DNA of 46,810 bases from an uncultured bacterium (GTDB lineage: Bacteria; Patescibacteriota; Gracilibacteria; Absconditabacterales; Absconditicoccaceae): contig CALMTC010000010.1 of the NCBI GenBank assembly GCA_937872535.1, positions 1 through 46,810 on the forward strand, in the 5' to 3' direction. The notes beneath the pieces are model-generated. The model saw only the letters and a program-made list of their open reading frames with translations. It made no database searches and was not told where the DNA came from. The translations under genes were made by a program, and so were the position numbers. Of this stretch, positions 10,201 to 19,031 are shown piece by piece; position 1 is the first letter of the stretch, and each line of letters starts with the position of its first letter.

Positions 10201-13200
10201 CATAGCATTTTGTCTAATAATTTCATCAGGAACTTTATTCTTTGAGCTTTTATTAATACTACTAATAATTTCTTGGGTCAAAACATCTGCTTTTGAAGAA
10301 GCAGACTCAGAAACAGCAAATCAATCGAAAGAATTATCTCAACTTTGAGAACCTTCCACCATAGAAAAATCACCAGCATGTCCCCCACGAGAAACCAAAG
10401 ACTTAACATTTTTCATTAAAGATTTTCACTCCAAATAAGCTGTAATCGAAACAAAAGCAGTCGTTGTTAGCAATGGAGAAAGAGTAGTAACATAACCTGT
10501 TTCAATCGTTTCCTTTATTTGAGCATTAAGAAAAGCTTGAAGTTTAATCAGCTGTGAATCAAAAGCATTTACAGAAGATAAACTGTTTTCCACTTCAGAT
10601 TTCAGAGATTTAACAATAAGAGACAGTTTTTCCAAAATACCAGAAATTTTATTTTTCAAAAATTCTTTTTGAGAAAGATTTTTTTGATCATTATCCAGTT
10701 TTTGATAATCATTAACCAAAGATTCAGCTTCCTTCATTTGATCCATTCCTTCTTGCAAAGCCTGTTCATCAATCTTCAAAATTTCTTGTTCCTGCTTCTT
10801 TCCATCCATTTCTTGAAATTTCTTCTTATCGTCGAGAGCTTTTTTACGATTACCATACTCCGTCAATAAATTAGTAAGTCATTCTTTTACTTTCATTAAA
10901 CGGTTTTTTTCTGCAGGCGTTTTAGCATTTTTAATTTCAGATTCGACACTTTGGAGACGAGATTTGAGCAATAAATCCGGTGGTAATGAATCAGAGTTCA
11001 ATTTATTTACTTGTAAAAAAACCATCATTTGTCCTTCTGGATTATTTGGATCATTAAGTATTTTTGACATATCATTCTTAAAACTTTCAAGAGATTGAAT
11101 CTGCTCTTTAGCCAAATCAAGTCATTTTTGAACGATATTTTCCAAGGGTTTATAGCGAGGAGAATCAGGCATAACTTCTTTTTTTGTAGCCATATCTACA
11201 AAAACAAATTGTTTTTTAGCATTTTCTATAAGAGTAACCCCTAAAGCATTAATATTTCCTTTTATTTCTGCTAATGTATCAATAGATTTCAGTTCAAGTG
11301 CGTCATATCTAGCCTGAATTTGTCTCCCAGTAGAGCTTTTATCTAAGCCCCAATTCATTCAAGATTTTGAACCAGACATTGCGGTAGAGAAGGCGATACT
11401 TGATGCAAATAAATTCCCAAGATTTTGAGGATTAAGTTGTTGAGAAAAAGCATCTTTCATAGAATCCAAAACATCACCTACAGAACCTTTATCTTGAGAA
11501 GAAGCATCAGCAGATGTATTAAAAGACTGTCTTATTGGTTTCCAATTAGTAACTGGTCATTCAACTCAAAAATACGCACTCACTCAAGCATTTAAAGTTA
11601 CCATTCAAATATCTACTACATTTTCTAGAATCAGCTCATTAACAATAAGGTCTCAAGTAAATTTAAGAGTTTTAGAAGATGTTTCCTTTTTTGGAGATCC
11701 CCACCCCAATCAAGAAAGAGTATTTTTCCACATTTTATCTCAAAGTGGATTCATTTTCATAACTATTCCTGAAGTAGCTACATCAAAAACCAAATCAAGA
11801 GCAAATCTTCAATTTCCAATATAATTTCCCTGGTTATCTAAATATCAAAATCATTTTCCAAAACCCTCAACAGCAGCATCTGATATATCTTCCCCATCCC
11901 ACCAAGCGCCACCAGCTTGTCTCAATGAAGTAAGTACTCATGAAGCACCTCTATAAGTACCAGAAAATGCCATTCAAGCAAGCCAAGGATTTTGTGTACC
12001 TAAAGTAACTACAGTAGAGACAGCTCAAGCTGCCATCATAGATGTTAATGTAATCGTAGCTTTAAGAGGATCATTTTTTACATCTTCCCAAAATTGTTTC
12101 AATCCATCCGAAAAACCTTCAGAGAAAGAATCTCTCATAACATCTTCAAAATTATTATGAGAAAAATCAAGTTTTAACTCTATTCCAAGTTTTGCCAAGT
12201 GAGGAGCAGAAATAACAGTATTAAGTGGTTTAGGTTTTACAGCCAATAAAGCTTTTACATAGGCTTTATCTTGTTCCAGTGCCAAAGTATAAACCTTCTT
12301 CATGATCTCTTCTGTTTTGATTCTCAAAAGAGTGTAGCCCATTCTTGGAGCATTTTTCAAAGCTTCCCATCTTTCACGGCCAGCAGCAGTCAAAGTTTTA
12401 TAATTCATATTTAAATCTTCATATTCTGCTTGAGCCTTTGTTCTTTGCTGATAAATACTCAATTCATCAGATAATTTTTTAATCTGACTACCATAAGGTT
12501 CTATTTCAGTCGAATATTTTTGATAACTCTTAGCGTCCATTGTATTAAGATGCATATCTTGCAGATATTCATATTGAAGCGTAGCATCTTGAATTTTTTT
12601 TCAGTATTCAGTATTCAAAATTTGTCTTGCAGATTCAATATGAGGAATTTTTAAAGCAGAATCTTTTCAAGGAGTAAGTTTTTCAATTAAAGAGCTTCCT
12701 CAAGCCAATACAGCATTTCATTTCATAAATCCCTCAGAAACAGTAACCGTATAAGGTTTAAGTTTTTCATCAACATACAGCTCGACAATATTTTTGAGTT
12801 TAGAGTGTTTTTCAAATGCCAAAATACTTTTTTCAAGAGGAGACCCTGAAGGTATTTGAGAAAAAAGTTTTCTGGCTACTTGTTCTCCTTTAGAAAAGTA
12901 TTCAGACAATAAAAAAAGTCTTAGCTTATTTGCACCATCTTCTGTAGAAGGAAAAGCTATATTTCCAGCTTCAAATTGTTTTTTTTCACTTTCAGTCGAA
13001 AGTTTTTGAAGAAATTCCATAGTTTTCCAATAATAATTAACACTACCAATCATATTTTCCAAATTCATACCAGTTATGAATCATTCATCACGAAAAGGAT
13101 CCTTATAGCCAGGAAAAACAGTAAGATATTTTTTCATTAAATCAGTAAAATTTTTTGCCACATAAGGTAAATTTTCTGGTTTCACATTTTTACATCACAC

Positions 13201-13707
13201 AAAAGAAGAAATAGTTTCAGCAGTAATAACATGATCCACATCATCAGTAGTTTTTATTTTATTGACAAGACTCGTCCAAGCTGGAATAGAGTTAAAGTCA
13301 ACACCCAATTGCTTAAGTCATTCAGCAGAAGTAACAGGCTTATCAGCTTTTTGAGCTAAATAAAGCTGAGCTTCATAAAATCAGTTTACTTTAAGACTTT
13401 CTTCAGCAGTCAAAACTCCATCAATAACAACACCTGGTTCTTCTCTTACAAAAGCAATATAAGATTCTAATATTTTCACCTCTTGTTGGCTCATTGTTTC
13501 GACAGGTTTCCCTTTTATTTTTTCAAAAATCTGAGAAAATAAATTCTTAACATCACTTACAAATTCTTTATTTTCTGGCTTCTTCAAATCTTCAGCCAAA
13601 GTTTGCCAGTCAGCATGAGTAAATCCATCCAAAATCTTTTCTGTTTCATTAATTTTAAGCTGATCCTGAGATTTCAAAGTATCTATTTTCAATTTATCCA
13701 AGCTCAT
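7279..13707 (-). CDS. Giant 2142-aa multi-region protein with histidine-kinase-like C-terminus
   Basis: Triplets checked in this frame show no TAA/TAG from 13707 to the TAA at 7279, so with TGA=Gly it is one protein. Residues 1-780 are mostly helical and unassigned, with Gly/Ala-rich hydrophobic stretches near 560-700. About 786-1094 is charged and coiled-coil-like. A module with NAML, AHNVG and RILMENGICG occurs twice (about 1148-1271 and 1576-1716). Between them lie helical repeats built on GEQKVKILQESMNLA. The C-terminus resembles a sensor kinase: LSAKQVGHDMLNPIGPFS with His1891 as a possible phosphoacceptor, an N-box (NNMISNSLSF), VEDNGLGIP, NGIGISGSATFFEKAGG and GTKFSLYIPV. No signal peptide or receiver domain is seen. 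Kinase activity and purpose are inference; the upstream 94-aa and downstream 148-aa genes likely share its transcript. Confidence 0.88.
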
Positions 13708-13734
13708 AAGTTAATAATTTAAGTGATAAATTTT

Positions 13735-14019
13735 CTATATTGTCGACAGCATAGCATCTAATTCTTGATCTGCTTTCTCATGTTCCACTTGTTCTTTCTC
13801 TTTCATACTATGAACATATTCTACAGCACGCTGGAGAGCTAACTTAGCTTTTTCATCTTTAATCCCATGGATAGCCTTAGTTAAAACAGCTAAAAAACTA
13901 TCAACCATTGGTTCATCAACAAAATCTGTCTGCAAAAGCGAAACCATTCCTTCAGCCAACTCCCAAAAAGGTTTTATTTTCTCGAGAATTTTCAGTAAAA
14001 GTTGTTTTTTTTGAAGCAT
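13735..14019 (-). CDS. Small helical protein, 94 aa, upstream of the giant gene
   Basis: I recognise no family. The product is predicted all-alpha, with an amphipathic N-terminal half (LLKILEKIKPFWELAEGMV) and a charged C-terminal helix rich in Glu/Lys. It ends at a true TAG and contains no TGA. Only 27 bases separate it from the start of the 2142-codon gene, so it is the likely first gene of that unit. The divergent 14020-14221 region would carry its promoter; I could not pick one on this strand with confidence. Confidence 0.7.
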   Translation of the reverse strand: MLQKKQLLLKILEKIKPFWELAEGMVSLLQTDFVDEPMVDSFLAVLTKAIHGIKDEKAKLALQRAVEYVHSMKEKEQVEHEKADQELDAMLSTI

Positions 14020-14109
14020 CTCATAATCAAAAGGTTAAAAGTATCAGAATATTTTTAATAAAAAAGAAAAAAAATGTCAAAAAGCTCACTATCTAAAAAA
14101 CAATTACAA

Positions 14110-14137
14110 TTGACAACAATAAAAAAAGTTTTATAAT
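14110..14137 (+). promoter_or_regulatory. Strong promoter of the Cys-repeat protein
   Basis: TTGACA (14110-14115), 16-base spacer, TATAAT (14132-14137): consensus at both boxes, 85 bases before the ATG at 14222. The leader is AT-rich and includes CTAAGTAAGTAAATTAAAG. Confidence 0.85.
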
Positions 14138-14221
14138 TTGTTTTTCTCTTGCATTTTTCAAAAAAATTACTAAGTAAGTAAATTAAAGTAAAAGGTTTTT
14201 ATCTGGTTTTTGTAAAAAATA

Positions 14222-16003
14222 ATGATCAGAATTATAAGAGACGCCCTATCTCTCATTATAGCACTAGCAATAGTCGTTGCAATTTTATATTTCACAGACC
14301 TACCAGTTTGGATCAATAATAGACTGGCGATGAGAAGCTCAGCTACACAAGTTGTTGATTCAATCAGTGAAATAAGCCAAGAATCTGGAAGCTGTCTAGC
14401 TCCTTGGGGGACTCTTTTGCCAAATGGAGCATCAGTAATAGCTTATAGAGACATATCAGTCTCAGATATTTCTCAGTGTAAAAAAGAAGTCAGAAAATGT
14501 ATAGATGGAAATCTTATAGGAGATTATCAGTATAGAGTTTGTTCAGACAATAATGAATCAATAACAACACTGACAGAAAATGATATAGAAAGTTCAATTT
14601 CTGAAACAAATAATAGCAACGATTCTCTCTGAACTTCTTGTATAGCTCCTTGGGGAAGAATAGTCAGAAACAATGACTATCTTATTGCTTTTAAGTCATC
14701 AGTTTCTCAAAATGGCCAATGTACAAGCGAAAGAAGATACTGTACAAACTGATCTCTCTGATGATCATACCAATATAGCACTTGTACCATCAAATCAAAT
14801 AGTAGCACAAATTGATCAAATTCCAACAATAATTCTTCAAACAACTATTCTTGTACCACACCTCGAGGAACTAATGTAAAAAACGGTTCTTATGTACTAG
14901 CATACAAAACAGCGAATGCTTTTTTACCAAACAAATGCGAATACGAAAAAAGATCATGTGTCAATGGGTATCTAGCAGGAAAAAATTATAATCAATCATG
15001 TAAACAACGAAATATTTCTTATGCTGAATATCAAAATACTATCCTAAATAACAATAAAAAATCCTGCATGACTCCACGAGGTTCTATAGTCAATCACGGA
15101 GTTTCAGTGCTAGCTTATAAATTTGCAGCTTTGACTTGTAATCAAATTTCTCAAGGGATAGAAAACAACCCAAGTGAGTACAGAACATGTAACAATTGAA
15201 TTCTTAAAGGATCTTATAACTACGCTTATGCTTGATCAACACCGTCTTGCCAATTTACCTGTACAACTCCTCGAGGATCTGTTATTAATCACGGAGACAA
15301 TATCGTAGCCTTTGCTCAAAGCTCAGTACCTTACGGTCAGTCTTGCCAGAGCCAAGTCAGAACTTGTAGCTTTGGTCAATTGCTTGGTAGTTATCAAAAT
15401 AAATCATGCTCAGTAAGCAATACTCCAAGTCAGTCTTGTACTAATACAGCCCGAGGAACGATAGCAAATGGGCAATCAGTAACTGCTTACTCTGTTAGCT
15501 CAGTACCAAACGGTCAATCTTGTGAAAATTACAAAGAAACAAGAACTTGTTTTAATGGATATCTCAATTGATCAAATCCATACTCAACTTGTTCTAGTCA
15601 AAATAATCCGACTCCAAACCCTAATCCAAATAGCGATAGTTGTAAACTATCTTCTGATGGAGTAGTTGTAGCAAATTATTCTAATCTCCCAGCTTATAGA
15701 GATCCAAATAACTGTTCTGATTCTATCAAAAGATACTGTTATCATGGTTATTTAGGATGAGACTCGACCTACTCTTACGGTTCTTGTAAAAATTCACCAG
15801 CTCCAACTCAAAATTCAAATTCAAACCCAGTAGTTCCAAATTGAGATAGCTGTAAATTACCTTCTGATGGAGTAGTTGTAGCAAATTATTCTAATCACCC
15901 AGCTTATAAAGACCCAAATAACTGTTCTGATTCTATCAAAAGATACTGTTATCATGGTTATTTAGGATGAGACTCAACCTACTCTTATGGTTCTTGTAGA
16001 TAG
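14222..16003 (+). CDS. Membrane-anchored or secreted Cys-rich repeat protein, 593 aa
   Basis: I do not recognise a named family. Residues about 8-28 are a membrane segment (SLIIALAIVVAILYF), so the rest is probably outside the cell. The body is about eight imperfect repeats of 60-70 residues following SC-x-(T/A)PRG-x-NG-x-V-x-AY-x-C-x-R-x-C-x-NG-x-L-x-GSY-x-C, with about four Cys each, which suggests disulfide-linked modules. Linkers are rich in Asn, Ser and Pro (NPTPNPNPNSD). The last two repeats are nearly identical in DNA, 210 bp apart. Many Gly positions in the repeats are TGA. A consensus promoter precedes it, hinting at high expression. A surface adhesin or structural role is a guess. 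Confidence 0.85.
15635..16000 (+). repeat. Recent tandem duplication within the Cys-repeat gene
   Basis: Segments 15635-15790 and 15845-16000 (period 210 bp) are almost identical, including silent positions; each encodes the block from DSCKL through VVVANYSN to YSYGSC. The near identity points to recent duplication or gene conversion. Confidence 0.85.
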
Positions 16004-16032
16004 CACCCAAAAAACCTAGGTGATAAAAAATC

Positions 16033-16080
16033 TTGAAATCTAAACTTCGATAAGTATAAGATCGTCGTTTAGATTTTTTT
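16033..16080 (+). promoter_or_regulatory. groES promoter nested in an inverted repeat
   Basis: TTGAAA (16033-16038), 16-base spacer, TATAAG (16055-16060) lies 42 bases before groES. The perfect 10-bp inverted repeat AAATCTAAAC (16036-16045) / GTTTAGATTT (16067-16076) overlaps the -35 and flanks the -10, and is followed by T residues. It may terminate the upstream gene, act as an operator for the chaperonin operon, or both. It is not the CIRCE sequence. Confidence 0.5.
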
Positions 16081-16101
16081 TATCCGAATTCTACTACTAT
16101 C

Positions 16102-16404
16102 ATGACTAATCTCCAACCTATCGAAGATCACATTCTCGTAAAACCTATCGAGCAAGAGACCAAGACTGCTTCGGGAATAGTTCTCCCTGACACCAGTAAA
16201 GAAAAGCCTTCAAGAGGTGAAATTATAGCAGTTGGTCAATGAAAAATTTTGGAAAATGGTAATAGAGGACCAATAGATGTAAAACCAGGTCAAATTATTC
16301 ATTTCACAAAATATGCACCAGACGAGATCGAAATTACAGAATGAACTCAAAAAGTAAAATTTCTGGTAATCAAACACAGTTCAATACTAGCTGTAGAAAA
16401 ATAA
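16102..16404 (+). CDS. groES: Co-chaperonin GroES
   Basis: GroES caps the GroEL chamber during ATP-driven folding. The 100-residue product shows the family opening ([14 protein letters not shown]), the mobile-loop region with [10 protein letters not shown], the [11 protein letters not shown] strand, and [18 protein letters not shown] near the end, the usual VKVGDxVxFxKYxGxEV position. Two internal TGA codons replace expected Gly. The mobile-loop pattern G-I-V-L-P is intact. No Shine-Dalgarno precedes the ATG. groEL follows after 182 bases containing repeat DNA, wider than in most groESL operons. Confidence 0.95.
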
Positions 16405-16586
16405 TTTTTAATGACATTCGTCATTGCGAGGAGAGAAACGATGTGACAATCCATCTAAAAAAGTCGATCACTTTGGTTCCTGAGCTTGTCGAAGGGGGCC
16501 TTCCAAAAGAAAAATAACTTTTCAAAACTTACTTGAATAAAAAATAACCAGAATATAAATTTTTTAAATTATATATTTTCAGATAA
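16405..16586. repeat. Repeats between groES and groEL
   Basis: CATTCGTCATTGCGAGGAGAG and following bases resemble the ATTGCGAGG...CAATCC repeats known from many bacteria. GGTTCCTGAGCTTGTCGAAGGG (16475-16496) is a family C core. AATAACCAGAATATAAATTTTTT follows near 16544. No gene or terminator was seen. Confidence 0.6.
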
Positions 16587-18248
16587 ATGACAAAAATAAT
16601 TCACTATGGAGATGAAGGAAGAAGAAATATTTATGAAGGAATTAAAAAAGTAGCCGATGCTGTCAAAGTAACAATGGGCCCTAAAGGAAGAAATGTGATT
16701 CTCGAAAAAAGCTATGGAGCTCCAGTTGTCACAAATGACGGAGTCACAGTAGCCAAAGAAATCAACCTCGAAGATAAGTTTGAAAATATAGGAGCAGAGC
16801 TCGTCAAAGAAGCAGCTACCAAGACAAATGATGCAGCTGGAGATGGAACGACAACTACAGTAGTCCTAGTCGATGCTATTGCAAACGAAGGACTCAGATA
16901 CATCAGATCTGGAGTGAATCCTTTCGCACTCGGAAGAGGACTACACAAAGCTGTCGAAAAAATAATCACCGACCTTCAAGCAAAAAGTAAACCCATCGCT
17001 ACCAAAGAAGAAATCATGCAAGTAGCTACCATCTCAGCTCAAGATGAAGAAGTAGGGCAGCTCATTGCTGATATCATGGACGAAGTCTGAAAAGATTGAA
17101 TAATCACAGTAGAGGAAGGAAAATCTATGGGGTTGACCAAAGAAGTCGTCAAAGGAATGCAGTTTGATCAAGGATACGCTTCAGCATATTTTGTGACTGA
17201 CAGCGCTAGGATGGAAGCTATCCAAGAAAATCCAGCAGTGCTGATAACAGATAAAAAAATTTCATCACTGAAAGACATAGTTCATCTACTAGAACAGCTA
17301 GCTACTAAGGGAAAAAGAGAATTTGTCATCATAGCTGACGACATCGAAGGAGAAGCACTCGCTTCGCTCGTTCTCAATAAACTTAGAGGAGCTCTCAATA
17401 TTTTAGCTGTAAAAGCTCCGGGGTTTGGAGACAGAAAAAAAGAAATGCTCAAGGACATTGCGACAGTAACTGGAGCTACGATCATCACCGAAGAACTAGG
17501 AATTACCTTTGAAAATGCGACAGTAGAAATGTTTGGATCAGCAGATAAAATTATCAGCGATAAAGACAAGACCACTATCGTAGGAGGAAAATGACTCCAA
17601 AGCAGCATCGATGAAAGAGCTGAACAGATCAAATTCCAGATCAACAAATCCACTTCAGACTACGATAAAGAAAAACTCTATGAAAGACTTGCCAAACTTA
17701 TCAGCGGAGTAGCTGTGATCAAAGTATGAGCAGCCACAGAAATGGAGATGAAAAATAGAAAATACAAGATCGAAGACGCTCTCAATGCAACCAAAGCAGC
17801 AGTTGAAGAAGGAATTGTCCCTGGATGAGGAACTGTTCTAGTAAAACTTTCAAAAGAACTCAATAGTTTTACTCTTTCAGACAGCGACGAGCAAATCTGA
17901 GTAGAAATCATCAAAGAAGCAATCCAATATCCAGTTCGCCAGATTGCAAACAACGCTGGATACAGAGGAGATGCCATCATCGAAAAAGTCAAAGAACACA
18001 GCGACTTTGCTCATGGTTTTGATGCTAAACAGGGCCAATTTATCGATCTCATCAAACAAGGAGTCATCGATCCTGTAAAAGTCATCAGAGTCGCTCTCCA
18101 AAATGCTGCCTCTTCAGCAGCTATGGTTCTCACCACCGACGCCGTCATCACCGACGCTCCCAAAAAAGACTCCGCTCCTAGCGACGCATCTATGGGCTGA
18201 ATGGGTGGCATGGGCGGTATGTGATGAATGGGTTGAATGTGATTCTAA
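16587..18248 (+). CDS. groEL: Chaperonin GroEL
   Basis: The 553-residue chaperonin subunit has all expected blocks: [21 protein letters not shown] (first third begins), [10 protein letters not shown] (about 86-95, with the catalytic Asp52 region [10 protein letters not shown] before it), the apical-domain stretch with [15 protein letters not shown], and VPGGGTVLVKL near residue 415. The C-terminal GGM-type tail is read through five TGA codons, so the last 20 residues alone demonstrate TGA=Gly. Length fits the family. It follows groES and ends in a strong terminator. The normal tail and motifs indicate a functional protein. Confidence 0.97.
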
Positions 18249-18297
18249 AAAAACTTTTATTCTGATTGCTCCACAAAACCACAGAGATTTCTCAAAA

Positions 18298-18324
18298 AAA
18301 TCTGCCCAAAGGCAGATTTTTTTT
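18298..18324 (+). terminator. groEL terminator
   Basis: AAATCTGCC (18298-18306) pairs with GGCAGATTT (18311-18319), then a T-run. Confidence 0.9.
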
Positions 18325-18387
18325 CGCGCAAAAACTAACCTTGACAAAACAAAAAAATAAAATAAAAACAAGCATAAAATAAAAAAT

Positions 18388-18765
18388 ATGAAAAATAGAG
18401 CAAAATATGAAAAAGAATTACCACACAGTTTTGAAGATCTCATTCAGCAAGACCTTGACTATGCTCACCAATATCTCTTACTATTTTTAGAAGAAATATT
18501 CGATAATAATGAAATTGGTGAAATAACAGACCATATAATGGGAAAAAAACCTTTAGCAGAAAAAAATTCTAAAGCAAACTATCTAAAAGATCGCTGGAAA
18601 AGTATTCAGTCAATGATAGAAATGCAACAAAACAGTACCCATTCAGAATGGGGAAAACCAGCAAAAGATAAAACACTAAATATCTTAAAAGATCACGAAA
18701 CAAAAATAAAAAGTCACAGACTGATTATAAAAACGACAGTCCTCAGAATAAAAGATGGGAACTAA
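18388..18765 (+). CDS. Hypothetical protein, 125 aa
   Basis: I recognise no family. The product is soluble, Lys/Glu-rich and predicted helical. It has an N-terminal acidic stretch (DLIQQDLDYAHQYLLLFLEEI) and a basic C-terminal half with repeated His/Lys. No TGA codons occur inside, and it ends at TAA followed by a terminator. TTGACA at 18341 may belong to its promoter, but the -10 is unclear among A/T runs. It is a single-gene unit between groEL and aspS. Confidence 0.7.
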   Translation: MKNRAKYEKELPHSFEDLIQQDLDYAHQYLLLFLEEIFDNNEIGEITDHIMGKKPLAEKNSKANYLKDRWKSIQSMIEMQQNSTHSEWGKPAKDKTLNILKDHETKIKSHRLIIKTTVLRIKDGN

Positions 18766-18783
18766 TTTGATACATTATTTTGA

Positions 18784-18811
18784 AGGGGCTAAATTTTTGG
18801 CCTCTTTTTTT
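18784..18811 (+). terminator. Terminator after the 125-aa gene
   Basis: AGGGGCT (18784-18790) pairs, with G-T wobbles, with GGCCTCT (18799-18805), followed by T residues. Confidence 0.7.
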
Positions 18812-18924
18812 AATAAAATTTTTTTTCAGTACTTACTTAGAATTGAAACCCAGATCAGTTTCAGTATAAGCAAACAACGAATAAGTCCAAAAAATTATGA
18901 AAAAAATTAAAGAGAGAACACAAC

Positions 18925-18997
18925 TAAATGCTGAATGAGAAAAATAAAATTCTCTTAATATATGACTTTTATTAAAGATGACTTTTTCAGCATTTAC
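18925..18997 (+). promoter_or_regulatory. Long inverted repeat in the aspS leader region
   Basis: TAAATGCTGAA (18925-18935) is the exact reverse complement of TTCAGCATTTA (18987-18997), with 51 bases between, ending 34 bases before aspS. The arm sequence recurs in other intergenic spaces (41336-41345, 37859-37868 inverted). No T-box landmark is present. It could be a leader hairpin or paired protein-binding sites. Confidence 0.45.
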
Positions 18998-19031
18998 TTA
19001 AAAAAATATTTACTAAACTACCAAAAATCCG

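Noticed and set aside
6802-14019. Prophage or phage tail region, suggested by a giant helical protein next to small genes
   Set aside because: No capsid, terminase, portal or integrase features; the C-terminus is kinase-like and codon use is native.
16036-16076. CIRCE element upstream of groES
   Set aside because: Arms and spacing (10-N21-10) do not match CIRCE (9-N9-9, TTAGCACTC).
18925-19031. T-box riboswitch in front of aspS
   Set aside because: No T-box consensus (AGGGTGG-type) and no terminator/antiterminator pair; only a long inverted repeat.
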